44,050 nucleotides of DNA. Source: an uncultured Clostridia bacterium. Its GTDB lineage: Bacteria; Bacillota; Clostridia; Oscillospirales; Oscillospiraceae. Under the pieces are notes generated by a model. The model had not been told where the DNA came from. It made no database searches and worked only from the letters and a program-made list of their open reading frames with translations. The stretch's first letter is position 1, and each line of letters opens with the position of its first letter. A program made the position numbers and the translations under genes. The stretch covers positions 1 through 44,050 of the forward strand of contig CAMBAJ010000009.1 of assembly GCA_945864305.1 (NCBI GenBank), in the 5' to 3' direction. Positions 1 through 8,200 of this stretch are shown piece by piece.

Positions 1-1
1 C

Positions 2-1081
2 CTCTTTCAGAAAGCTTTCTATGAAATTGTCAAGCAGTGTATAGCTGGCGGCCTTATAGATGGAAAAGCCATGGCTGCGGACGGAAGCTACATTCCAGCC
101 AACGTATCAAGAGAAAGTTGGATCGATGTAGAAATAGAAGTTGAGCAAAGTATGCAAAGCTATCTTGACTCCTTGGATGAAGAACTTTCCAACCAGCCGG
201 GGTTCAAAAAGCCGCCAACAAGAATTTCAAAGAAGCGTCGCACCACCAGCCAGACAGATCCAGACAGCGGCTATATTAATCACGGCAGTAAACGCGGCAT
301 TGGGTATTTGATGGAAGCAACTGTGGACTGTAAACACGGCATTTTAACAGGTGTTGATGTATATCCTGCTAATGAGAAGGAAAGCATCCTGGTCTTGCGG
401 CATTTGGAACGGCAAATAAATCTTGGTGCCCGATGAAACGACTTGCTCTGGATCGTGGATATGAAACTGGCGCTGTTCACCGGGGGCTGGAGCTTCTGGG
501 CATTACCGGATATATCCCCGCGATCCAATTTTCCAATCCACCCGAGAAATATGGCTTCTCCTACGACCCGCAACAGGACGCGTTCATTTGTCCGGAAGGA
601 GTTCCTCTTACATACCACAGGCTAAATTGTAATAAATCGACCGGCAAATATCTGCGCTGCTATCAAGTGGAGGGCGACGCCTGTATGCACTGTTCAAAAC
701 GGCCGAACTGTTTTGACAAGGCTGGAATTCGGCACAGAGTGCTGGCCAGCAGCTGCTATCCAGCATTTTTTCAGAGGGCATCAGCGTGTGGGAACTCCTG
801 AATACCTATCCATGATGCGGTTTCGTAAAATCTGGGCCGAGGGTAGCTTTTCCGTTTTGAAACGGGAACACTGCATTTCAAAGATTCGAAAAAGGGGCAT
901 TCTTGCAGCCACGGAAGAATGCCTCCTTGCTGCCATGGCCCTAAACCTTAAGAGAATGGTAAATGCCATCTTTTTCTATCCCCAATTCCAATGTTCTGCC
1001 GGAAAACCTGTGGATTTCGGCGGAATTTTTGCTTTTGTCAACAGGTCCCTTATCTTACCTTATTCCATTTGGTCATGGTAG
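2..1081 (+). pseudogene. IS1182-family transposase, 5'-truncated by window edge and frameshifted
   Basis: Three reading-frame pieces together read as the middle and C-terminal parts of a DDE transposase of the IS1182 type. The frame is open from base 2 and contains the motif AADGSYIPAN with a probable first catalytic Asp. It shifts near 420-433, runs through a Cys-rich stretch (CxxC-like, 'DACMHCSKRPNCF'), and shifts back near the T6 run at about 766. It then continues into 'EGSFSVLKREH', which resembles the family's C-terminal Glu region, and 'ALNLKRMV'. The start lies outside the window. Two frameshifts make an active enzyme unlikely, although the T6 run could also be a sequencing error. 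The exact IS right end is not resolved; it should lie between about 1000 and 1075, where the IclR fragment begins. Confidence 0.8.
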
Positions 1082-1506
1082 AACGGATTTTCCCATACAA
1101 TGTTCCTGTCTGGACACGTTTTTTTGTCGAAGATGATTACCGGGAATTATACTCCACGGGTATTGGCCGCTTGTTTCTCGCCGAAGAAACCGATGAAGAA
1201 ATCGAAAAATATTTTTCCCGCGTAGAACTAAAACCTATGACAGACTATACAATTACAGATAAGGATGATCTTCTGGATCTTATCCGGCAGGCAAGAATTG
1301 ACCACTATTCCGGAAATCTTGGAGAAAATGAAACCTCTATTCATAGCCTGTGCGTTCCGCTCTACGATTATAGCGGAAAAATGGGAGCTGGTATTAGTAT
1401 TTGTGGCCCAAAGGACACCATTTGGGGCAAACATCTTGAGGTCCTGTTGGAAAAACTCCAAAATGTTGCCATTTGCATCTCTCGTGAATGGGGATATAAT
1501 GCTTGA
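1075..1506 (+). pseudogene. IclR-family regulator, C-terminal effector domain only
   Basis: The open frame encodes about 143 residues that match the effector-binding half of IclR regulators. 'VERIFPYNVPVWTRF' followed by 'STGIGRLFLAEETDEEI' corresponds to the usual 'hATalGkalLA' segment. The end, 'SLCVPLYDYSGKMGAGISI', corresponds to the conserved 'siavPvfd..g.vvaaisv' strand. The N-terminal winged-helix DNA-binding domain is missing. The sequence immediately upstream is the transposase remnant, so the simplest reading is that an IS interrupted or deleted the 5' half. The frame continues upstream to 991, but that part reads as IS DNA. No ribosome binding site precedes the ATG at 1075. The fragment is unlikely to be functional. 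Confidence 0.72.
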
Positions 1507-1675
1507 TTCCGATACGTCCTAATGCCACGGTTTGGAGTCCGCCGCCTTTTATTCATGATTAGGCGGGTTACCGGTAAATTTTGCTGCTGAAGTTTCGAAA
1601 TCTTCTTTACTGAAACTGCAGTTGTTTGATCTTGTCCTCAATTTATTACGGTGCAAATACGGAATTTAATCATGC

Positions 1676-2090
1676 TTGTATTTTGACCCAAATGCTGATT
1701 CATTCTGGAAATGGAAGCCCCAACGTCCAGGTTATAGTCCAGAGAAGGGCCAGGAGTTCTCCTCGTGTAGGCCAGTAGTCAACTCCAAGCAGTATGCCGT
1801 CAGCAGCCCTCTCTTTTCTGCCTCCGCCAAATACGGCCCGATTTTTTCCTGTGGGAGTGCCTTCATCTCTTTTTTCTCCATCTTGTGCAGTTTATGGCCC
1901 CTGGCAGAGTTCATAAAGAGCAGTCTTCCCTTGCCCCCTGTTCCAAGCAGTTGTTCAGCAGGGTGTAAATGCGTGGACTACCCTGGCACTCAGGCCCTTG
2001 TTTTTCAGTTCAATGTGCTTATATCTTTGCATTCGGCCATTCTTCTGAAGATCATTGTACCCAAATGGCTCCGAGTTATCAGATTGTTAT
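1676..2090 (-). pseudogene. Decayed tyrosine recombinase (integrase) fragment
   Basis: Reading the minus strand across frameshifts recovers a phage/ICE-type integrase. 'GRMQRYKHIELKNKGLSARVVHAF' is followed by 'TLLNNCLEQGARE' (core-binding domain). Next come 'KMEKKEMKALPQEKIGPYLAEA', then 'LTTGL' and, after a one-base shift, 'GELLALLW', which is the start of the catalytic domain around the first catalytic Arg. At least three frameshifts are visible (near 2000, 1915 and 1750). The rest of the catalytic domain, including the HxxR and Tyr motifs, is not recognisable. The stretch 1507-1675 between this and the IclR fragment holds nothing I recognise. The fragment marks an old integration event and is inactive. 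Confidence 0.7.
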
Positions 2091-2483
2091 CAATCGTGAT
2101 TTTGAACGCTCATCCTTTGTTTTGCGGCGCAATTTTTGAGCACATCCAGCTCCGTCCTCACAGTGGATAAGGGACTGGATGGGATGGGAGGACCGGCTCA
2201 GTGTCAGGTGGCTGACCAATTCCCCTTTTCCCCCAAAACCCTCTTCTATCTTGGGTATGCCCTCATTATTTTCTTCCAGGAGTAGGCTTTTGGGGATGAC
2301 GACCGCAAAATTGATATCATTCTTCCAATTTTGATCCCACCTTGGAACTCCCCGAAAGCCTTCGTAACTGCCCGCACTGCGGACAGAAGTGACCAGACTT
2401 GGCGTCACGCTTGGCGCCAAGTCTTTATTGCAGACAGATTGCCATCTCAGTGCATATTTTTTCATTCCCTTTTTTCCTGACAT
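2079..2483 (-). CDS. Unrecognised ORF, possibly a remnant
   Basis: An open frame of 134 residues starts 'MSGKKGMKKYALRWQ' and is preceded by a purine-rich AGGGGGCG about 7 bases before the ATG, which is a plausible ribosome binding site. I do not recognise any domain. There is no signal peptide or membrane segment. The 3' end slightly overlaps the decayed integrase on the same strand. A hairpin-like inverted repeat (2395-2422, arms GACTTGG/CCAAGTC) lies inside the frame, which argues against a conserved coding gene. It may be a fragment of the same lost mobile element or a chance ORF. Confidence 0.25.
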   Translation of the reverse strand: MSGKKGMKKYALRWQSVCNKDLAPSVTPSLVTSVRSAGSYEGFRGVPRWDQNWKNDINFAVVIPKSLLLEENNEGIPKIEEGFGGKGELVSHLTLSRSSHPIQSLIHCEDGAGCAQKLRRKTKDERSKSRLITI

Positions 2484-2503
2484 AGCAACGCCCCCTATGT
2501 AGT

Positions 2504-2538
2504 TATTGTCCTACAATAGGGCCTTTTGTCTATTGTCC
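2504..2538. repeat. TATTGTCC direct repeats with inverted copy
   Basis: TATTGTCC occurs at 2504-2511 and again at 2531-2538. Between them is the inverted form CTACAATAG (2511-2519). The cluster sits between the mobile-element scrap and the end of the PqqD-like gene. It could be an operator for the ORF at 2483, an old element end, or chance in AT-richer DNA. Confidence 0.35.
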
Positions 2539-2582
2539 GTTTTTACTGGAGCAGTTCACACCGGTCTTGCCTTCTGATATTC

Positions 2583-2852
2583 TCACGCTTCGATCAGCGC
2601 TCCAATCTCCCGCAGCTGCTGCAAAAACTCTTCCACATCTTTCAAGGCGGTCTCCTTCGGTACATCGTACTCTCCGCAGACGTGGTCCGCCAGCTCCTGA
2701 GCCGTGTGCTCTTCTGCCAGCAGATCAAAGATAAACCGGCCCACGCCGTTCATGCTGATCAGCCCATTGAAGTTCGCCGCCGCGGTGCCAATGGGAACAA
2801 GGATATTCTCCCCGGCGATCTCACGCAAAATAAATTCCTTTGAAACCTTCAT
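2583..2852 (-). CDS. PqqD-like RiPP recognition element protein
   Basis: An 89-residue protein of the PqqD family, the small winged-helix fold that binds the leader of a ribosomal peptide and presents it to its radical SAM enzyme. 'NGVGRFIFDLLAEEHTAQEL' is the typical PqqD core ('lN.tg..il.ll...t..el'), and the C-terminal 'DVEEFLQQLREIGAL' is the usual final helix. Its length matches stand-alone PqqD proteins. The frame is open further upstream, but the ATG at 2852 follows GGAGGGAAAT directly and the upstream part lies inside the radical SAM gene. It is the last gene of the minus-strand set, 65 bases after the radical SAM gene. Family assignment is good; the role in peptide maturation is inferred from context. 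Confidence 0.85.
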   Translation of the reverse strand: MKVSKEFILREIAGENILVPIGTAAANFNGLISMNGVGRFIFDLLAEEHTAQELADHVCGEYDVPKETALKDVEEFLQQLREIGALIEA

Positions 2853-2917
2853 ATTTCCCTCCAAAGCGCTCTGCCCACAGAACTGAGCGCCACTCTGTGA
2901 TATTCTCCGTGCTTCAC

Positions 2918-4063
2918 TTATTCCCCGGTCTTCCCCGGAGCATCTCCCGCATGTTCTTCCAGCCAATTCCGGGCATATCCCAGATACGCGCGGGTCCTTT
3001 GACACATATATTCCGGGACGGCGGTAAACGCCCCGGACTCCGCATAGCAGATGGCAGAACACTGGTCGCATGCGCTGCGCAATGGGCAGGCGCTGCATGC
3101 AGGCGGTACCATGATCTGCTCCCGTGCGGACCGGATGCTTGTCCAGGCGCTCTGGAAGCTCTGTGTACCGAGGTCCTCTGAGGGTGTGGTCATCATTCCG
3201 CAGGGGCGTATCTGCCCGTCCCAGGTGACCCAGAAAGTGCTGCTGCCCGCGCGGCAGCGAATCCGCTCTGTCGGTAGCTCCTGGCACTCCTTCTCCGGGT
3301 CGGGAACGCTGTTGCCCGCCAGCATCTCCTCCAGTCTCCGGTGCAGCTCTTCCGGCTGGAAACGGAGGCTGTCATAATCGAATTGCGCCTTGGCCGACTC
3401 GTCCGGCGTCATGCGGTCAGCCTGGAAGCAGCCGTGCTCACAGGCCCGGACCGGTGGGAACATATACGACGCCACTTGAATGTGCAGATTGTGGTCCTTG
3501 GCAAACTGATAGGCAGCCGGTAGATCCTGGTGGTTGTAAGGTGTGACACTGAAATTCAGCTTTACCAGGACCCCCGCGGCCTGTAGGCCCAGAATGCTCC
3601 GGACCACCCGCTCGTAGGCCGACGGATCGCCGCACAGGGCTCCATAGGTCTCCGGCGACGCGCCGTACAAAGTGATATTGATGCGGGAAGGCGGGTCCGC
3701 CGCCAAGAAGCGGATCATCTCCTCGTTGATCAATGTCGCGTTGGAGTTGATGGAGACCATCAGTCCCAGTTTCCGGCAGCCGGAATAGATCTCCCGGAAA
3801 TCCGGCCGCAGAAACGGCTCGCCGCCGGTGAGAAGCAGCAAAAGCGTTCCGGCCTCCTGACACTCCTTCGCCAGCGCCAGCCATTGGGCTGCCGTCCGCT
3901 CCCCTGCCCGGGCCTCCGCGTCGTTGGCCCGTTTGTGGATATAACACATGCGGCAGTCCAGATTACAGCGCGCTGTCAGTTCAAAGGTGCCGGACAGGGG
4001 GATGCCCTGGCTGCCGGCCTTGGCAAACAGGTAATTGCTGTATATTTGATAGGCGTTGCTCAT
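2918..4063 (-). CDS. Radical SAM/SPASM peptide maturase
   Basis: A 381-residue radical SAM enzyme with a C-terminal SPASM domain, the class that makes thioether, C-C or epimer modifications in ribosomal peptides. The SAM-cluster motif CNLDCRMC gives C33, C37 and C40, and TGGEP is at 79-83. Eight later cysteines (270, 288, 323, 326, 332, 335, 339, 354) fit the SPASM pattern CX17C...CX2CX5CX2CX3C...C for two auxiliary Fe-S clusters. The start is the ATG at 4063, behind GGAGGAG; 25 further upstream codons are open but lack this signal. It follows the HPr-kinase-like gene by 25 bases and precedes a PqqD-like protein, so the presumed substrate is the 87-residue peptide encoded at 5010-5273. The exact modification cannot be read from sequence. 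Confidence 0.88.
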   Translation of the reverse strand: MSNAYQIYSNYLFAKAGSQGIPLSGTFELTARCNLDCRMCYIHKRANDAEARAGERTAAQWLALAKECQEAGTLLLLLTGGEPFLRPDFREIYSGCRKLGLMVSINSNATLINEEMIRFLAADPPSRINITLYGASPETYGALCGDPSAYERVVRSILGLQAAGVLVKLNFSVTPYNHQDLPAAYQFAKDHNLHIQVASYMFPPVRACEHGCFQADRMTPDESAKAQFDYDSLRFQPEELHRRLEEMLAGNSVPDPEKECQELPTERIRCRAGSSTFWVTWDGQIRPCGMMTTPSEDLGTQSFQSAWTSIRSAREQIMVPPACSACPLRSACDQCSAICYAESGAFTAVPEYMCQRTRAYLGYARNWLEEHAGDAPGKTGE

Positions 4064-4088
4064 ATGGTAACTCCTCCGCCGTCGTGAT

Positions 4089-4946
4089 TCATGCATCCCG
4101 CGCCATGGCCCGCTCCAGCGTCTCCACCGCGCGTTCATCCGGCGTGCAGGCCAGGGCGTAGACCGGCACAGAGGCCGTCAGGTCCAGCAGCAGATTCAGT
4201 GCCATCTGCCACTCCTCCCGTACTACACTGTCCACAAACACATTGGGGCACAGAGCGGCCACAGCCTGACTGGGGGGCAGGCGGCGGATGGTATTCTCCG
4301 GTGCCTGGGACAGGACCACCACCGCTTTCAGCGGCAAGGACACATTGCGGCAGATGCCGCTGGTGCCGGAGAAAGGCACGCCGTGGGCCATGGGGATGCC
4401 GTCCAATCGGACGCCTGCCTTGTCACCGTTGAGAACCTCCGCACCGCGATGGACGCGCCACAGCTCCGCCTGGGTGGATTTTCCGGTGCCGCTGGGGGCT
4501 GTAAAGAGGATGCCCTTCCCCTGCCAGCCGATGTAGGAGGCATGGAAGATCAGCGTGCGGAAGGGCAGCAGCAGTTGGGGCAGGCTCAGCGTGGACCACA
4601 GGCGCCGGTAATCCGTGGCCCACCGCCAATCCGCGTCCCGCACTGTGAGAACGGCCTTTTCAGGCCGGGCCAGGTCGTAGTCCAGGCGGGCATAGGGACT
4701 GGCTCCGGCGTAGATCATTTGGCAGCGTGTCACTATCGGACCCTTCTGCCAAACTTGGCGCTCGGTCTCACAGAGGCGTGGTTCCCCATCCGGTTCGGGC
4801 ACCTCGGGTACTGCGCGGCAATCAATCAACAGGGCTAGATCATCGTCCGTGCATGCAAAACGCTCCATAACCGCGTCAGTTACTAGTGGAAGGTCCGCAG
4901 AAAGCGTCAAAGTTGTCTGGCAGATTTGAAAAGTGTAGCTTTGCAT
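4089..4946 (-). CDS. HPr-kinase-like P-loop protein of the RiPP cluster
   Basis: A 285-residue protein related to the catalytic domain of HPr kinase/phosphorylase. A P-loop APSGTGKST (150-158) follows 'HASYI' (H135). Then come 'AEVLNGDKAGVR', at the place of the HprK 'ddD' loop, and a Gly-rich 'PFSGTSGICRN'. It is not a canonical HprK: the regulatory N-terminal domain and K3 motif are absent. Such homologues are known in RiPP clusters; in paeninodin-type lasso clusters one phosphorylates the C-terminal serine of the precursor. Here the candidate precursor, encoded just upstream, also ends in Ser. The ATG at 4946 has GGAG about 8 bases upstream; an earlier in-frame ATG at 5006 would translate through the hairpin and is less likely. 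Kinase activity and target are inference. Confidence 0.72.
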   Translation of the reverse strand: MQSYTFQICQTTLTLSADLPLVTDAVMERFACTDDDLALLIDCRAVPEVPEPDGEPRLCETERQVWQKGPIVTRCQMIYAGASPYARLDYDLARPEKAVLTVRDADWRWATDYRRLWSTLSLPQLLLPFRTLIFHASYIGWQGKGILFTAPSGTGKSTQAELWRVHRGAEVLNGDKAGVRLDGIPMAHGVPFSGTSGICRNVSLPLKAVVVLSQAPENTIRRLPPSQAVAALCPNVFVDSVVREEWQMALNLLLDLTASVPVYALACTPDERAVETLERAMARDA

Positions 4947-4960
4947 CTTCTTTTCTCCAG

Positions 4961-4996
4961 AAGAGCGCCTGCCCCCTAAAAGGCGCAGGCGCTCTT
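4961..4996 (-). terminator. Intercistronic hairpin between precursor peptide and maturation genes
   Basis: Inverted repeat with arms AAGAGCGCCTGCC and GGCGCAGGCGCTCTT around a short A-rich loop, located directly after the precursor stop codon and before the kinase ribosome binding site. On the transcribed strand there is no clean U-run after the stem. It is therefore better read as an mRNA 3'-stabiliser or partial attenuator that raises precursor level over enzyme level than as a full terminator. Confidence 0.6.
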
Positions 4997-5009
4997 CTTT
5001 AGCCATATA

Positions 5010-5273
5010 TCAGGAATTGATAACTATGGGCATATTGTTATCCGGTGCAGTAAACTTGCAATACTCAGTCGTCTCGAATGCGTTCCCAGCTTCTACACAA
5101 GTGTCCTCAGAAGTGGTAAAAGAATAGTTATCTGCGATGAAGGCTTCCCACATCTCAGCCAATTCTTGATGCGTTTTGCTCGGAAGAATGACATCAATAT
5201 CGCAAGTCTTGCACAGCGTATTGTTGCCAGAGATGGACAGAGCGATCAGCTTGGGTTTCTCATAAGTTTTCAT
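5010..5273 (-). CDS. Candidate RiPP precursor peptide, four Cys, C-terminal Ser
   Basis: An 87-residue acidic peptide beginning 'MKTYEKPKLIALS', the kind of short basic/hydrophobic leader start seen in Clostridial radical-SAM peptide precursors. Cysteines are at 21, 24 (CKTC), 59 and 72. The peptide ends 'MPIVINS', so the last residue is serine. It has no signal peptide, no double-Gly site and no known enzymatic domain. AAAGGGG lies about 10 bases before the ATG. It starts 21 bases after the sialidase-like gene and is followed by a hairpin, then by the HPr-kinase-like, radical SAM and PqqD-like genes. Position, size and cysteine content support a precursor role; thioether (ranthipeptide-like) links to Cys are possible. 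The identification rests mainly on context. Confidence 0.7.
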   Translation of the reverse strand: MKTYEKPKLIALSISGNNTLCKTCDIDVILPSKTHQELAEMWEAFIADNYSFTTSEDTCVEAGNAFETTEYCKFTAPDNNMPIVINS

Positions 5274-5294
5274 TTCTGTTCAACCCCTTTCTGT

Positions 5295-8200
5295 TCAGCC
5301 TGTCACAGTCCTGGCCTCGCTGGCCACACCGTCTGCATCGTAGGCGACAACCTCGTAGGTCTTGCTCTCAGTGCGCTTGACGGTATCGGTGAACACGTAG
5401 ATATATTCGCTACTCCAACCGCGATCGACCAGCAGAGCGTTGATGGGCTTCAGGGTCTTGCCGTTGATGGTCAGCTCCGCCACATCCGTGGAGGCGGTGA
5501 CGGTCACAGTGACCAGCTTGTTGCGGATCACGTTGATGCTTCTGACGCTGACATCCAGCTTCTCCGGCGTGAACACGGAAGTCTCGGGCTCCTCAGGCTC
5601 CACAGGGGCGGGCGCCATGCGCAGCAGGGAGAGCACAACAGGCTCATCATCAGCGGATACGGCCATCAATTCAACGGTGCCGTTTGTCTTCAGATTGCCC
5701 AGCGCCAGCAGACTGTTTTTAGCCGTGTTGCTGATAGTAACAATACCTCCGTCAGTAGGCGTTACCGCATAGTACATTTCAGTATTGGAGGTAAGCGCCT
5801 GAATCAGTTCACCGTTCACGACCAGATTAGCCGTCGTTCCCTTTGCAACACGTGCGCTGATCTGAACTGTGGTCGCACTCGCAACCTTGAAAGCGATGGA
5901 GCTAGTATTATCCAGATAGACCTCATTCTGAGGACCGCCCATGGTTTCATAGTTGCTCTTCGTCCAATTGCCAGTTGCAGTCTCAGTGTAAGCCGTGAAT
6001 GTCTCGCTATTCAGCGTAGCATCCAACACATTGGTATAGACAGCGCCATATTCGCCCGAAGCAGTATACGCGTCGTTTTCAGTGTTGCGGTAGACACGGA
6101 AACCGTCAATAGTGACCGTGGTGCCTTCCGGCTTTGTTACAGTCGTGGTGGACTCCTCTCCACCGGTGCTATCATCCGTCAGCAACGCATAGGTGGCTCT
6201 GGAGGCATTGTCCAGCTCAGCCAGCGGGCTGTTTCCGTCAAAGTACACGAACTCGACGTCATCGAAGTCCAGACCGTCCGCCAGCAGTTCATCCACCATG
6301 GCGTACACATCGTCCAGGGCGCTGGAGGCGCTGCTGTTGACGCTGAACAGCGCGGGGCCAGCGCTGGCAGCGGAAACACTGGATTCAGCAGTGGTTGCCT
6401 TGCGATAGGCGGCGCGGATGTTCACCGTGTAGCTGCCCTCAGTCAACTCCTCGTGGGCCAGAGGCACCTGAGACAGCGTACCACCACCCACATAGCTGGT
6501 GTCAATGATGATCAGCTTACTGGTCGGACCCTGGAGGAGCAGATAGACATAGCCCGTGTCCGGACCGGCGGTGCCGATCAGGTCGAAGCCGTTGCCATAG
6601 AACGTCGTAGTCAGGTACTTGCTGCCAGTTCCGGAGGTCAGGTCGCTGACCGTCCGGGCGGAGCCCATGCTGTTGCCGGTGCTGCTAGCGTAGGCAATAT
6701 CATAGCCATACCGGATGTCCTGATCAGCGCTCTGCGTACCGCTGATACTGCCAGACTGACTCCACTTCAAATAAGTGTCTTTATCCTTCTCTGTGTTTAC
6801 AGTCAGGAAGTTATCCTCGTACAATACGTTGGAGGCGGGGATGATGTTGACACCGTAGCTCTGGTTACCTGTGAGCGTCAGGGCAACATGATCCGTGCCG
6901 GTCAGCACCTTGTTCGGCGTATAGGTGAAGCTGGTCCCATTGGCGGTAACAGTGCCGAACGTAGCAGTTCCGCTCAAAATTTTAGCTTCGCCAAGCTTAT
7001 TGCTAAGGTTAATGCTCACCGGAAGACCGAAATCGATGACATATTCCGGAACGCTGACGGTGATCTCCGCCACAGCGGATGCATCGGAAGTCAGACTGCC
7101 CGCGCTGTATTGAGAGGAATAGCTGTAGGAGAATTCCGCCGTGTTGGTGATCTTTCCGTCCTTGACCACATCCGCATAATTATCCATGGTCAGCGTCAGT
7201 CTGGTGGTATAGGTATACGTCTTATCAGAGGTGGTAGAGGTTCTCATATCCGGATTGCTGATTCCGTCATTACCGGTCAGGGTATCCGTCAGCTTCTCAT
7301 TGTCATATGTGATCGTACCATAGGTCGCGTTGGTGGCATAGCGGGTCACAACGACGCTGTAGTTGATGGTATCGCCCAGCTCGACCTTCATACCATCGGT
7401 ATAGGTCGTCTCAGTTCCATCATGGGTGATGGACTTGATGGTTTTTTCAACCGTAGGCAGCTTCTGGGCAACGAATTTACATACTGTGGGAGAGCTTGCA
7501 CTGCCCATGCCTTCGTTTGCGTTTTTAGTAATCGTCGTTGCGCCGTCGCAGCCCAGAGCAATCGCGTTGGAGAACAGGACCTTCATCTGGTCGATGGTCA
7601 TGTTGCCCTCCAGCAGCGCCCAGCGGAAACCGTGCAGGGAACCGTTGATCCTTTTCCAGGCGGAATCGTTGTTGCTGGAAGGAATCGTGCTCGTGGCCGC
7701 ATCGTTGAAGGGCCATGCGTCACTGCCCGTGCCGTCCGGATTGCCGTTGGTAAGCGTGTAATACTGATCCGCAGAGCCGGAGATGCTCATGTAGGTCAGG
7801 GCGTAGCCCTCATCCGGCGCGGCGAAGAACATGATGTTGAAGTGGCCCTTATAGGTGCCGTTGCCAGTCCAGTTGCCGGTGGTCACGCCGGTACCGTTGA
7901 CCGGGATCAACTCGCCGCCGTTGATGGAGTAGTAAACGGTGCAGTTCTCAATGGTGCCAATATTAAAGTAAATTCCCTTGGAAGAGATATTGGCATCGGC
8001 GTCACCCTTGGTGACGGTGACCAGCCATTTTTGAGTTCTTACCACATTGCCGTCTGCATCCTTGATAGTGGCGGTGACCGTCACAGGGCTATTGGTGACA
8101 TTCTGTCCCGCAAGAATCGCCTCGTTGGTGTAAGCACCGGCGTTGGTATCATACTTGCCGGCCACGCCCACATAGCTGCTGTCCGCAGAGGACCACGTAA

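Noticed and set aside
4947..5006. Earlier ATG at 5006 as the start of the HPr-kinase-like gene
   Set aside because: It would translate through the intercistronic hairpin, has no ribosome binding site and overlaps the end of the peptide gene region; the ATG at 4946 has GGAG at good spacing.
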